From NCBI RefSeq assembly GCF_008831285.2, contig NC_045139.1:30173206-30237205 (forward strand): 64,000 bases of DNA, given 5' to 3'. The translations under genes were made by a program, and so were the position numbers. The stretch is from Nymphaea colorata (Eukaryota; Streptophyta; Magnoliopsida; Nymphaeales; Nymphaeaceae). The notes beneath the pieces were generated by a model, which saw only the letters and a program-made list of their open reading frames with translations, did no database searches and was not told the origin of the DNA. Shown here in pieces: positions 48,901 through 61,109 of this stretch; positions within the stretch are counted from its first letter, which is position 1; every line of letters starts with the position of its first letter.

Positions 48901-51900
48901 TTACTGAGTCTGAATCAGGTTTAATATAACCGGCTTTGGAATCAAACTTGGGTTCAACATCTACTTCTCAAAACTGAATTTTGTCATAAGATGATAAAAA
49001 AGATTAGTCTATCATGATATCCATCAGATACCAAACTTGGAGCTTGGCTGCATGTTGAACTTTTCTGCATCTGACTCTGCATTCCTTTATGGATCTTGTT
49101 AATAGATTTGAAATCAGATCTATACTTGGACACATTCGAAGAATGAATGGGAGAACTGTATGTGAACAAGAAAGTTTTTGCCGGCAAGTGAAGTTGGGAT
49201 GTCACCTTCTAGGCCTTTTACGTTCTCAAAGTATCTTTGTCTGGCGCCTTTTATCATGATCTGAAAGCAACATTTCACCTTGCTCACACTTCTGGGGGTG
49301 CAAAAAAGTTGGATTCCATACAAGTAACTATTTGGTCCAGAATCGAATCCAGTACAATAAAACATGACAAAACCCTCGTACCAAATCCAACCCATCCGCG
49401 ACTCTACTCTTTGATGGTACAGATTTTGTGAATCTCTTGTCAAAAGAGGCAACTTTAACTTCCCTTGCTTGTAAAAATAATTTTATGGGGTCTATTCCCC
49501 TTTTTATTCAAGTGGTCCCTTTAGTTTTTACCTCCCAAGGTGAAAAAGAAAAGAAGGAAACCAAAGCAATGTGATCATGGTAAAAAGAAGTTCCTCCAAT
49601 TGAGGACTTGAAAGATTCAGAGCATGCAGGTTTATGTTTAGACAAAATAATTTACGTTGCTTAGTTCCAAGGGATCTTCAGCATTTTTTCTTACATATTT
49701 GGCAAATTTACGAGCCAGGAGAAGTTATTTTTCGTTCTGTGAATAAATATTTCTTTTGTTTCTTTTAGTGTTGTTTACCTTACTACCCATTCAAAAATGG
49801 GTATGAGAAGATGCAGCAAAAAACCTAAAATTGCTTAAAGTTGAGTGGAGATTGAGGTAGGGAAAATTGATAGTTGAGTAGTCTTTCTATTTTTTACTCA
49901 ATTCAACAAGCTTTTTAATGGGAAATGGATCCTAAATTGAAGATCATAAAACCATGACAAAATCATAAATATGACCGACATTTGTAACTGTCATTTAATT
50001 CGAAGGTGGTAGCTACTATAATTTAATATGGTTACCTGTAGATTAATAAGTTTATGAACAAGTTAGACATGTAAACGGTTCAGATTCGGGTCAGGTTCAG
50101 TTTTTACCAAAATTTGACTTAGTCAGGTTCAGGTTTGGACCTTATTTTGAAAACCAAAATCGGATTTGATTAGTAAAACTCGAATTCAAATTGAACTATA
50201 GAACTACTGGAATCGAATTAATGATCGGATCTTGTTTGCTTTATTTACCAAATCAGACTGAACTGGTAGTTGAATGCTTCTCGTCGATGTATTTCCATCT
50301 CATAATCGCAAGTCAAACTATAAAGAGGCCAAGTCTCCTGTTTGCTAAAGCGATTCCCTGTTCTCGAAAAGGAAAAGTTAAAGTTGAGCATATTCTCTGG
50401 TGGATGGGAAGAGCCACGGGTGTTACTAAACCTTAGGCCTGACAATAAGGGGAAGACAGCCATTCCTATTACCAGTTCCACTTCTGTCTGATCCCTACCC
50501 CATATGGGACACATGAACATGGGCTCAAGTTGTTCTAAAAGCTGTCTTGGCGCACCAAGGGGACCCATCTCCTGGTTGGTCAGCAACCAACTTGTTAGCT
50601 CAGTCTCATCCATTTGTACCATCACCAACTTGATTCAATCCAATTCACATGCCAAATCTAAACCTGTGCGCCACGCTCGGCCCCTAAGGACGCGGCACGT
50701 GTCTTCCACCATATGTATTTTCTATGTATTCATGTACTCAAGATATATAGCTGCCAAAGATTCACTAAGCAACCATGTTCATTTGTAAGCTTTGCAGTAC
50801 CAATAATTCATGATCTTGAAAGGGAGCCAGCCAGCTATATTATATTACATTCTCAGGCAAATGTTTTGGGCAGGACATCTGACACACTTTTTCTCCCTCC
50901 TTTTGGTGTGCTTCCAAAGTTGTTGCAGTAACAACATTCAGTAACGCAGTTGGAAACCTGCATCAGTGATGAGCTTTTGTGGCGCATCTAGTGCACCATG
51001 CGGTTGCACCATTGATCACGAAGCCTGGACTACATTTCAATGATCTTTAGGCCGTCGTTTCCTTAGTGTCACCGATGATTCTGCTGGCCAAACATTCAGC
51101 GGCACGGAATCAGTGGGTTATTGATAGGTCGCTGGCCTTCTCTGGTGGTGTGAGTTCGACTTTCGTAACTGATGGCTTGGCCGGCCCCTAGATGCGTTAC
51201 TGATGGTTCAGTTGGCTATGTTTCCTACACCTGGGTGAATCCATCTTTTTGGCACGCACGGTCTTTAATGCCATAATAAAAGGCAGATCAGTGAAAGTTT
51301 ATCTTTATCGGACCTTTATTTACTATGCAAGTTCTTCCCTTCTGAATCAGATAGATTCATATCTGAAAGCTCTACGCTTTGCGAGTATGTGCTTTGTCCT
51401 CTTTTGTTTTAGTTCTACCAAAATTTGCATGTTAATGGTGGAATACCTACAAATAAATTGATGTGATGTCAAATGTTTTCTGGCATCATGTAAATTCTTT
51501 TTCAAGGAAATAGCATGTGAGTATCCTACTAATCTGCTCTCAAATACCAAGGAAACGTTTGATTACTCTAAATGATTTATGAATTTAGTGTAGATCTGAC
51601 ATGACATACTTTTGCTGATATGGCAAAATATCATGATAAGATCCATCATTCATCATAGTGAAGATCATAAGTTAGACTTAATATCCACAATTAAATCCTT
51701 ATTCTACTTCTTTTCATTGAGAAAACGTCATATTTAAAATTGGATGGGGAGGACCTGTATCTTAAATCCACGGTTCTCAAATCTTGAATATGTTAGATTC
51801 AAGACTATGAAACACCCCTTAATTATAATTTTATATGACTATGCTCTAAGCTCATGTCGGTGTTCCAATTGCCAAAAAGGTCGCTTATTGTTTAATACGA

Positions 51901-54900
51901 TAGATACCGATCATCAAGCATATCTTATTCTTTCCATGGAAGAATTAAAGCAAGTAATGCAACAAGTTTGTAGGAGACGTTAGAGCATTTATTCATTGTG
52001 ATTTGGTAGATCAGTTGAGACACTAGCAAAAGCTGAGTCAGGAATTTATAAGTCCAAAATCAAATTTTTAAGTACTTTACATATACGTTTTTAAAATTTT
52101 TAAATTTGAGATAGAGCCAAGGCCCCTGCCTCCGCCCTAGGTCATGAGTTTTGGCGAATTAGTTGTTGTCATTTCATGCTGTGTAGTCCCATCGTTGCTT
52201 TCACTTTGCTGTCAACTCATAGGTGGCACTAGGTGGTCACAATCCCGGCGAAGCAATTGCAATCCATGCTGTCGAGGGTACCACCGCGACTATTCCCCAC
52301 TTTTAGGTCCATGCAAATTAAACCCTAACCACAACCTTCCTAGAGTCCATTACACATGGGTGGAAGTGCACGCTGAAGACAGGAAATGGGAGAAGAAAGA
52401 AGGGCACGATTGAAGATGAAAATAACTCTCTTGCAATGGCGGCCCTCCGTATACAGTAGATGGTAAGTTTGCTGCAGAGATGAAGTCAGATCTTATATAT
52501 ATATATATATATATATGTGAGAGAGAGAGAGAGAGAGATATAAAGCAAAGTCATGCTTCTCCTCCCTCTCTCTCTAGCCAAAAAAGGTTGTACTCACCTA
52601 TCAACGATTAACTAAGTGAGTTTCTGTTCATGGGGTCACCACCCTACAAACGGCAGTGGTAACCAGTGATCCGTCGCTTTCCTGCATGCTTCCATGCTTT
52701 GAACCAGGGCAATGGAGCTCCCTTTTCTAACTTCTGCCAGCAGAGTCACGAACTTTGAGGACATGCTGATGTGAGAGAGAAAAGGGAGAGACGGGGCGGG
52801 GCCACAACTCCAGTCGTACCGAAAGCCAGCATGACCTCATTCTCAGCCCTTACGGCCGACCAGAGCGTAACGCCCATGGAAATTGAACCTCAAGCAATGC
52901 ACTAATGGGTGGGTGGTTCGTGTTCAATTGCTTACGATCTCGTGTTGTTGGGACACACACATAGTTTCTAACCTTGATGTCAATATCTTTCATTATGTAA
53001 TGTAGAAATGAATGTTGACTAATGTACGCGAATAAGATGGAAGAAAATGAAATCCTATGTTAAAATTTATGTAAGGTTGTTAAATATGATATAAACTTTA
53101 CAAGGTCCAACTTGAAATTTTGATTTTGATCATTTTATTGCTATAGTTTCATTAACCAGGTTGTTCCACGACTGTTGAGGCCAAGTATCGATTAGTGTTT
53201 GAAGCTTCTATGTATGCTTCCGGCATTGCTTGGGAAGAATCTCATACACTGCATCTCACTTGAGTGGGTGGGAACTAGTAATTATCAATGGGTTAATTAT
53301 ATGTGGTTACTGGTTATGCTTCGAATTTTTGTTTAGTCGAATTTGCGAAAAAAAAGTTCAGATCAATTTAATTAATGAGCAAGTGGTTGGTAAAAGACCG
53401 GTCGTTAGTTTGATTTTCATGAGCATCTATTCTTTGCACAAACCAAAGCAAGCATAAGCTCTAGGAAGGAAGTATTACCGAGCTTTGAGGTCTTAGGCTT
53501 CCAAGAGCATGACGAGGTCTAAGTTGATTTATGAAAAAAATTATAAGCAGCTTTGGTATTTGAATATGTTTCCAAGTAATATTTGATCAACACATTTGAT
53601 TATCCAGCACTAACGAGGGCCAGGCCAAATTTATTAATCAAATCAAACGGAGAGGATTGTTTGGCCATTTTACTGGAGGATGAGGTGAGATGCATCTCTG
53701 AACCAGTTGCTAAGAAGCAGACAGTGTTTCTCAACTTGGTTGTCCATCTTTCGTAAACATATTAAAATGTGCTAGGTTCCCTTGGTACCATCTTCACTTT
53801 TTAGTTGTACGACTCTTCACTGACCATATATGGCTTTGTGGAGGCCGTAGAAATCCCATCCTCCCATGAAAATTGAATACCCACTCGCGGTGGGCGCATA
53901 AATAAATAAATAAATATATATATATATATACACACACGATCCGTTCAGCACCAAAATGCATCTTTTCCAATTGTTTTTTGTGACACAAAATTAAAGTTTG
54001 ATTTCAATTTTCATATATTTCTTTTAAGAGAGAGAGAGAAAGCTCATAAAATAAGAATGCATAACAAAATTTGGGAACATAAACTCTCTTATATACAAAA
54101 ACAAGCTGTAAGAGTAAAATAAAAAAAAAATATACAAGACAACAACAATAAAACAAAGTAAAAAGGATGATGTGAAAGGAGTGGATAGACGGAGTAGTAG
54201 AGTCACGTAACAGCAAGCACAAGACGGTGCCTTAACTGAATACCAAAGTAGACGTCACCCTACACAAGGTGTGCCATAACATCTGGCGATGAGGAAGTGC
54301 CTCTGAAGACCATGTTGTTGTACTCTTCTCAAATGTGTCACCAAGATCATATAAGCCACAACATCGATGCGACCATAGAAAAAGGAGAAAAAGGGCATGT
54401 GTAGAAAATGATAGTAAAATGAAAAAAAACGAATGAAAGACAGGTCTAAAAGGCTACTAACAATCAAAGGCTAAGTAAGGACAAGTACACTATATAAAAA
54501 AAAAAAAAAAAAAAAAAAAGACATGACCTAAAAATTTGAACATGAAAAGAAAGAGAGAGATGCATGTTAGTAGACATAAGTGGTCAAATCGCTATGTGGA
54601 GTGGAGCCTCAGTTCTTGTGCACTCTTGAATTCTCATTTAAGTCTATGAATGTCAGCATATATATATATATATATATATGGCTTTCTACCGTACAGGTTG
54701 GCAGCCGTTCCAGTCCCGGCTAGTTTGGATGACAGCTTTGTTACAAAAAAGGAGTCCTCCCTAACGAAAAAGAAGTTGGAAAGCTAGATTCACTCTATGA
54801 TAGGCAGGACGATCTTAAATCCTAATAGATATGGATGATCTCAAAGGGTATCGTGAAATTTAGTAGAGGCAGAACAACGTCCGGACGGTGACAGGGAGAA

Positions 54901-55885
54901 CTTTTGGTCACCGTATTACCAAGTTCATGATTACAGAAAGTCCTATTTGGAGTTGAAAACCCATCTTCTCAAACTCACTTCGTACTCGACGGCCCCAGTT
55001 GGATGTGGGCAGGGATGTTGTTGAATTGGATTTAGACCGAACATCTAAACAAGCTGATTTAAAAAAAAAAGTCAGATATGAAAAGAATTTAACGTCCAGC
55101 TCAAATAAATATCGTATATCCAATCTCTATACATTTTGAAAGTGGGTATTTAACATATTATATTATCATAGTGTAGCTTATATTTGGTTGTGTGTTGAAA
55201 AGTTGGATGAGGATTACTCGGATTGCAAATTTAACGATCCACATATTTTGAGAGTCAGTTTTTAACCTATCATAATGCTGTTCAGATTTGGTTGTGTATT
55301 TAACAGTCAGATTTGGATTTGAATGTGAAAATAAAAATCAGATTAGGGTCAGATTTTAATCGTGAACTCAAAAATGGGATCTGGAACTGGTATGGACTTT
55401 TTGTCAATCTTATTTGGGATATGAATTGGAATATGAATGTGTGAACATCCGAAAATATATTAGATATGATGAATGCATGAATCTAATCTGCCTCACATCA
55501 CTGTTCTATGAATGTACCCCCAACATTTGTGCCATGAATTTGCCTCGTTTTTTGAAACATATTTATGAAACAGTAACTGTTTTAATTTGTTACAAAACGG
55601 CTTCCAGAAAAATAAAGGGTTGAATGAAAACTGAGACTCTTTGACAGACTGTTCTTCACCCAAAAAGAAAAACGAGAAAGCCACTGAGATCATTATCTCA
55701 ACATTAACGGCGGTCTGTGAGAATCAAACACCCAAAATTCTGAGCAGTTAAGCTAAACCCCTCAATCATGAAAATTTATCTCTGAAAAGGCCCTGTCAAC
55801 TACACAATCGTATTGTATATCTTCCCTTGTTGGCTGATACCAATGGCATTTGTGAACGACCAAAACCATACAAGCCAACGTAACA
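48901..55885. other. Long gene-poor stretch
   Basis: I find no gene that I can support in these 7 kb. The longest open frames (for example a minus-strand one at 49120-49452 and another at 50245-50628) show no recognisable domain. Simple repeats lie at 52494-52538 ((TA)n then (GA)n), about 53908-53940, 54499-54519 (poly-A) and 54658-54679 ((TA)n). Words such as GATTTGGATTTGAA around 50070-50180 and 55150-55400 suggest worn retroelement sequence, but no LTRs could be paired. Confidence 0.45.
52494..52538. repeat. Compound (TA)n-(GA)n microsatellite
   Basis: About eleven TA units are followed by about ten GA units. Confidence 0.9.
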
Positions 55886-56460
55886 AATGTCGATGTGGGT
55901 TTTCCACACACGGAAGCCCATAGAAGCTAGTAATTATTGCACTTAACTATTTAGAAAAGCTTTTTGGTTGTTTAGCAGTAGAGATGCTGAGTGTGTTTCA
56001 TGAGTATGCTCAAGATAGAGTTAGATTCAAGATAGAGTGTTTCATGAATCTGCTTGTTATATATATATATATATATATATTTAAATTATTTCTCAAGTGA
56101 ATAATGTCGATGTGGGTTTTCCACACACGGAAGCCCATAGAAGCCAGTAATTATTGCGCTTAACTATTTCGAAAAACTTTTTGGTTGTTTAGCAGTAGAG
56201 ATACCTAGAGTGTTTGAGTTAGATTGAAGGAATATTAGTTTTAATGTTTAACAAGGTTGCTCAGTCTCCACTGTTATATATATATATATATATATATAAA
56301 TTATTTCTCAAGTGAATAATGTAGATGTGGGTTTTCCACACACGGAAGCCCATAGAAGCTAGTAATTATTGCACTTAACTATTTCGAAAAACTTTTTGGT
56401 TGTTTAGCAATAGTTCATGAATCTGCTCTAATGTTTAACAAGGTCGCTCAGTCTCCACTG

Positions 56461-56518
<58 letters not shown>
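55886..56518. repeat. Three tandem copies of a ~215-bp unit, each ending in (TA)n
   Basis: Units start at 55886, 56103 and 56316 (spacings 217 and 213). Each begins with AATGT-GATGTGGGTTTTCC and an adjoining CACACACGGAAGCCC block, continues through TAGTAATTATTGC and TTTTTGGTTGTTTAGCA, and ends in an alternating TA run. The third unit has an internal deletion and by far the longest TA run (56462-56518). The high similarity implies recent tandem duplication. There is no coding content. Confidence 0.9.
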
Positions 56519-56520
<2 letters not shown>

Positions 56521-57165
56521 ATCTGCCTGATATTGCTTGGATGAGAAAATATTTAAAAAGCATTTTTAAAAATATGATGCAATGGAACCAATAACACAAA
56601 GTTATCGTATATAGTGACAAATGGTTTATGAAAGGAGGGTCGATTTTGAAAATTTGGGAGAAGGGCGAGGGCTCATCGAACCCTACCGCCTCATTCTCTC
56701 CTATTTTCTAAAGAAAACAGAGAGGGAGTTTGGGAGAGCGAGAGAGGGAGAGAAAGAGCGGGAGAGGTGAAGAGGGAGAAGCAGAGAGTGAGAGATAGAA
56801 AAGGTAAGTTCAGGCACAACTAGGAAGCAGAGAGTTGCATGTTGGCTGACAGAAGTGTAGTTATGTGGAGGAGAATGACTCACATATAATATTCAGAAAA
56901 TTCAGATATGAAAAAAGTTAAAAAATAAAAAAACAATTTAGAAGTTAAAGGATTCATATTAAAAAATGACATCCGGTCAGAAAATATACACTCGGTTTTG
57001 AATAAATATCCGTTCAGATTCAGTTCAACAATGAGTTTCAAATAAATATCCTATAGATAAAGAAAAGAGAAAAGAAATGGAGTTAGATCGTAGTTATCAT
57101 AAATATTTTGTGAATACAGCAGACACAGCCCTACAATTGGCGAGCTGTTGCCCTCGCAACTGGTC
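56519..57165. other. Non-coding stretch upstream of the laccase pseudogene
   Basis: A purine-rich GAGAGGGAG tract lies at about 56719-56800. I see no gene. The last part would be the promoter of the ancestral laccase gene. Confidence 0.4.
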
Positions 57166-57519
57166 ATGGCGTTCCGCAGCATCGTGCTGCTGCAGCTCCA
57201 TGCTCTTCTCCTCCCTGCCAAAGTTCATTACCATGAATTCGTTGTAAGTACTGCTTCTTGCCAGTCCATGTTTGGGGAGCACGACCAAGTTCCCGAAAAC
57301 TTTGGTCGCTGTCGCCGGGGACCTATACTGCAGGTCACGAACTCGGCCGTGGTCCATTTGGCATGAACTGGATTTCTGCAGTACTCGCTGTGGTACTCTG
57401 CACCCGTCGTTTACTTTCTCAGTTTCTGTTTTTTGTTTTTTTCTCATTGGCTCCAACTCCACTAAGGACATACTGACCATCAACGGCCAGTTCTTGCGAC
57501 AACATTATACTTAAAGAAA

Positions 57520-57725
57520 ACAGGGCCTGAGCCAACATTTTTTTAAAGGATGAGCTAAATAGTCCAACCTTGAAATCCAGGTGAAGCTAAACTAAACCCG
57601 AATCCAAACTAAACCCGAATCCAAACAATACATGACTCAACTAAAATTTTTTAATTTTTTTAATATAATTTTTTTTTTCAATTTACTAGGGTGAGCCATG
57701 GCCCGAACACCCCTCCCTCCGCTCC
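57520..57725. repeat. Dispersed repeat inside the laccase pseudogene
   Basis: This is the partner of 18570-18740 and is inserted just after the TINGQF fragment. It contains a 17-bp direct duplication (CTAAACCCGAATCCAAA). It replaces the laccase coding text expected here, so either an insertion or an old deletion broke the gene at this point. Confidence 0.55.
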
Positions 57726-57820
57726 TAGACACCAACATTATCAATGCATTCAATCAAGCCCACTGAGAGACTCACACTCCACTACACTAATCAAACTTTT
57801 TGCTTTTTTTTTTCCTTGTG

Positions 57821-57821
<1 letters not shown>

Positions 57822-57861
<40 letters not shown>
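57822..57861. repeat. (TA)20 microsatellite in the laccase pseudogene
   Basis: A pure alternating TA tract. Confidence 0.95.
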
Positions 57862-57863
<2 letters not shown>

Positions 57864-57864
<1 letters not shown>

Positions 57865-58080
57865 TGTGCAGGAGCAGAGATAGGATTTTATCGAGCCGAA
57901 GAGCTGTGGAACCAGTAAATAAAAATTTTGTAACGGGCTAACCCTGGTTTTTTCAAAAAATTTACAGGAGCTAAACAAAAATTTTTCAAAAGTTTAATAG
58001 CTAAATTTTAAATTTCTAAAATTTGAGAGAGGCCATGGCTCCTACCAGCCCTCTTCCCTTCACATGTGTGTCCGCCATTG
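57864..58080. repeat. Unclassified transposon remnant in the laccase pseudogene
   Basis: It opens TGTGCAGGAGCAGAGATAGG and ends GCCATGGCTCCTACCAGCCC with TGTGTCCGCC further on. Similar to the terminal wording of the neighbouring repeat (GAGCCATGGCCC near 57694), this suggests nested copies of one low-copy family. The ends are not resolved. Confidence 0.4.
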
Positions 58081-58432
58081 TGGGGCTTATGAGGAAAATT
58101 GCCGACACAGTTCAATGAATATCCTTTATTTACATATTAGTTGAACTCCAAATTTTTCTATTTACACATAAAATGTCTATGGAGTGCCCTTCAGTCAAAT
58201 ATGTTGGGTTTCCAGTGGTATGTATGTATGTATAAGAATGAAATTTTTCCTCAACGACATCAACTACGAAAATGAGACTGGTTAGACATTGTCACTCGTG
58301 GTTCATCAGTGAAATGCGCTGTTTTCCTAGTAAAACAACACATTTTGACAGGAAAATGTGCAAAACAAACGGGGTCTTGATGTTGTTGGACTGATGAAAA
58401 GGTCGGCTGAACTGAAAGTGCATGGGCTGAAG

Positions 58433-58612
58433 CAGTGGCGGAATCACATGTAGTCTGGTGTGAGCAGTTGCCCACACCAGCCTCCTAATTTTTATTGATT
58501 TTTAGACAGACATTTTTAAATATTTACTTTTATATATACATATAAGTGCCCCTCTTGATATGAATACTTTTAAATAGGTGCTCCTCCAACCAATTTTTCT
58601 GGCTCCCCCATT
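58433..58612. mobile_element. hAT-like MITE (CAGTGGC family) interrupting the laccase exon
   Basis: The left end is CAGTGGCGGAATCAC and the right end, reverse-complemented, is CAATGGGGGAGCCAG. Flanking octamers are GGCTGAAG (58425-58432) and GGCTGAAA (58613-58620), a target-site duplication matching at 7 of 8 positions. The element is 180 bp, like the copy at 18334. It sits within laccase coding sequence: HGLK-type codons are readable on both sides of the insertion. Confidence 0.8.
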
Positions 58613-61109
58613 GGGCTGAAACAAATGAGAAATCCATGGTCGGACAGGACAGAGGGGCCGAGGGCAAACTTCACCAACACTCTGCTCTTCAGCACAGAGT
58701 AAGGGACCGTTTGGTACCATGCTCATAGCGACTGGACCCGTGCAACTGTTCATGGCGCCATTGTCGTCTACCCGAAGATTGGCACTACCTATCCGTTCCC
58801 TAAGCCGCACAAAGAATACGTTGTGATTATAGGTAAGTGTCACTGTGAGCAAACATCTCATATGTTTCTTAGACTATGTTTAATAAGCAAACATCTCATA
58901 TGTTATTGGATTATGTTTAATTAGAAGAACTTTGTGTTCTTAAAACACGATTCAAAATGTAACATTTTAAAGTAAAATGTTTGTCCAAGGAAACATTGTG
59001 TAGTTATGGATATTCTTTCTAAGTAGAAGAAGCGAATGATGGACATAATTATACTATATATGCCTAAGATAAGAACATGGTATTCACGAAACATGTATTA
59101 TAACAAACATTGAGGATCTACCAACCATGTAAAATATATATCAAACATGAGTGGAACTTTTCAAAAAAGTTCTCACATATTGTCCGATTTCTAATGAAAA
59201 CTTATTAGTTGCTTTACGTTTTCATTAGTAGCCAAGTAAGTGGGCAGCACTAAATTTACTTGATATTGGAAAGTACTGGAACAAATCAAACCCATAAAAG
59301 AAAAATCCATTGCAAAATGACATCATTTTTATTCCAAGCGACATCTCTTACTCTATTTTAGTTACTGTTCTACGAAAAATGTTGGTTACTGCTATTTTTT
59401 TATTGCTTAAGCTTAAAGACAATTTAACATTCTTAGAATCTGTTCCTCTGCACCGCCCAGTACTTTCTCTCTGATCCTTCTCCTGTTTGCAGAAACAACT
59501 CGGTTTCTGGTGGAGCAGGGCAGAACCTATCTTATTCATTGTCAATGCTGCAATCAGTGCTGGTCACTTCTTTGCCATACAGGATCACAATCTCACCGTT
59601 GTTGGTAAGGATGGCAACTACTTGAAACCATTTACCACAAACTATGCGGTGATAAACACAGGCCAAACAATGGACATCCTCATCACAGCAGACCAACCTA
59701 GAAATCTTTACTACATGGCTGCTGACTATTACAGTACTGCTCCCAGTCCTCTTGGCCTTTACAGTACTCTAACCACTGCCATTGTAGAGTATCATGGCCG
59801 CAACTCCTCTCAGACCAGCTCCCTTTGACTTCCATATCTTCCAGTTACCAATGATTCACTTGCAGTGTACAATTTTACAATTCTCCAAAGAAGCCTGGAC
59901 TCCAAGGACCATCCAATTGATGTTCCTGTGGAAATTGACACCCGGTTGGTGTTCACATTATCAACAAATCACCAACCTTGTTCCTCCTGTGAGTGTTCGA
60001 ACGGGACAAGGTTTGCACTTTGCTGCAAGTATGAACAACATTACTTTTGTTAATCCACCAATCGACATAATTGAAGCCTGCTATGCTGACATCAAGAACA
60101 TATACGCCACTGATTTCCCAAGCTTTCCGCCTTTTCTGTTCAACTTTACCTCCAATGACTACCCACAGACGCTTGTACCATCAGAACTGGAAGCCAAAGT
60201 GAAGGTGCTGAATTATAATGCAACAGTGAGCTTGTGCTGCAGGAACCAACTTGCTGTTAGGTGACAATCATCCCATACACCTGCATGGTTGCAATTTCTA
60301 CGTCGTCGGGTGAGTTTTCGGAAACTTCGATCCTGAGAAAGATCCACTGGGTTACAACTTGATTGACCCTCCTGCAGAAAAAATAGTTGGAGTTCCCTAC
60401 AGTGGATGGGCTGTTGTGAGGTTCAGAGTAGGCAATCCAGGTACTTCACTTCTTTCATTTTCTTTACTGAAATACTGCATAGCACTGTCTTGGGTTTTCT
60501 AGTGATGGATTTACATCTGCACTTGTTCAACAAAAGTCAACTTGAATCTTGCCCATAGTTCCGTCAATAGCATTGTAAAATTTTGAGAAAAAGGCCTGGA
60601 TGTACAAATGGAACTTAATGTTGATGGCAAATGTTTGATTGCCTTTGGTCTTAAACTCACGAATCTGATTTGACTTGCGTCTGCTGATGGGGTAAAAGAT
60701 TGGAACTGTTTAACTCTGGCCTAAGATTCAGATTTGAGATCCCCATTTTACTCTCGCACTAGCAAAAGGTCTGATCCTAAATCCGTAGATCTCAAATCCT
60801 TAAAAACTCGTAGATCGCACAAGGCTTTCATGCATGAAATATGTTTCTTAACTCACAAAATCATGCTTTATGTTTTTCCTCATTCTAAATGGTTCCATAA
60901 TCAACACAAATTTTCATGGTCTGCAGGTGTTTGGCTCTAGCATTGGCACTTGGATCGTCATTACACTTGGGGAATGACAGCAGATTTCATACCCAACAGC
61001 TGAAACAAGCATCCTGCCTCCCCCATCTTCCATGCCCAAATATTTGAACACCAGCCTTTATCAGGCAACCAGGCCCTTTATCCCTTTCGATCCAGCGGAG
61101 GCCAACTAA

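Larger units (their letters stand above)
57166..61109 (+). pseudogene. LAC: Laccase (multicopper oxidase) pseudogene
   Basis: The laccase blocks occur in order. Exon 1 (57166-57243) is a signal peptide followed by KVHYHEFV with a GTAAGT donor. A fragment at 57455-57490 reads TKDILTINGQF. Next, 58612-58832 has GLKQMRNPWSD, then after an in-frame stop [11 protein letters not shown] (copper His motif) and [10 protein letters not shown]. The large exon 59493-60440 has FIVNAAISAGHFFAIQDHNL, YNFTILQRSLDSKDHP, FNFTSNDYPQ and HPIHLHG. The last exon (60927-61109) has HLDRHYTWGM and SILPPPSSMPK. Several frameshifts separate these blocks, with stops at 60311-60313 and 60938-60940. The type-1 copper Cys of the HCHLDRH motif is Trp (TGG 60944-60946). 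Introns are kept, so this is a decayed duplicate, not a retrocopy. A MITE splits the third exon, and other repeats lie in its 57.5-58.1 kb part. Intact laccases oxidise monolignols or flavonoids in the apoplast. Confidence 0.92.

Noticed and set aside
49120..49452. Minus-strand 110-codon open frame in the gene-poor stretch
   Set aside because: No domain or repeat pattern was recognised and no neighbouring exons were found; chance open frames of this size are expected in 9 kb.
50520..50860. Conserved plant microRNA precursors (checked by eye for common mature sequences across the window)
   Set aside because: No match to the conserved families I checked (such as miR156, 159/319, 160, 164, 166, 167, 172, 390, 396) was seen on either strand, though a visual scan is not exhaustive.
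56462..56518. Long alternating TA tract as a replication origin or regulatory element
   Set aside because: Similar TA runs occur at over ten places in the window and behave as simple microsatellites.
57097..57483. Minus-strand 128-codon open frame overlapping the laccase exon 1
   Set aside because: The plus strand carries the laccase N-terminus with a proper donor site and matching family text, so this is a shadow.
57166..61109. Laccase locus as a functional gene
   Set aside because: Multiple frameshifts and stops, an exon split by a MITE, and Trp in place of the copper-ligand Cys rule out a normal laccase.
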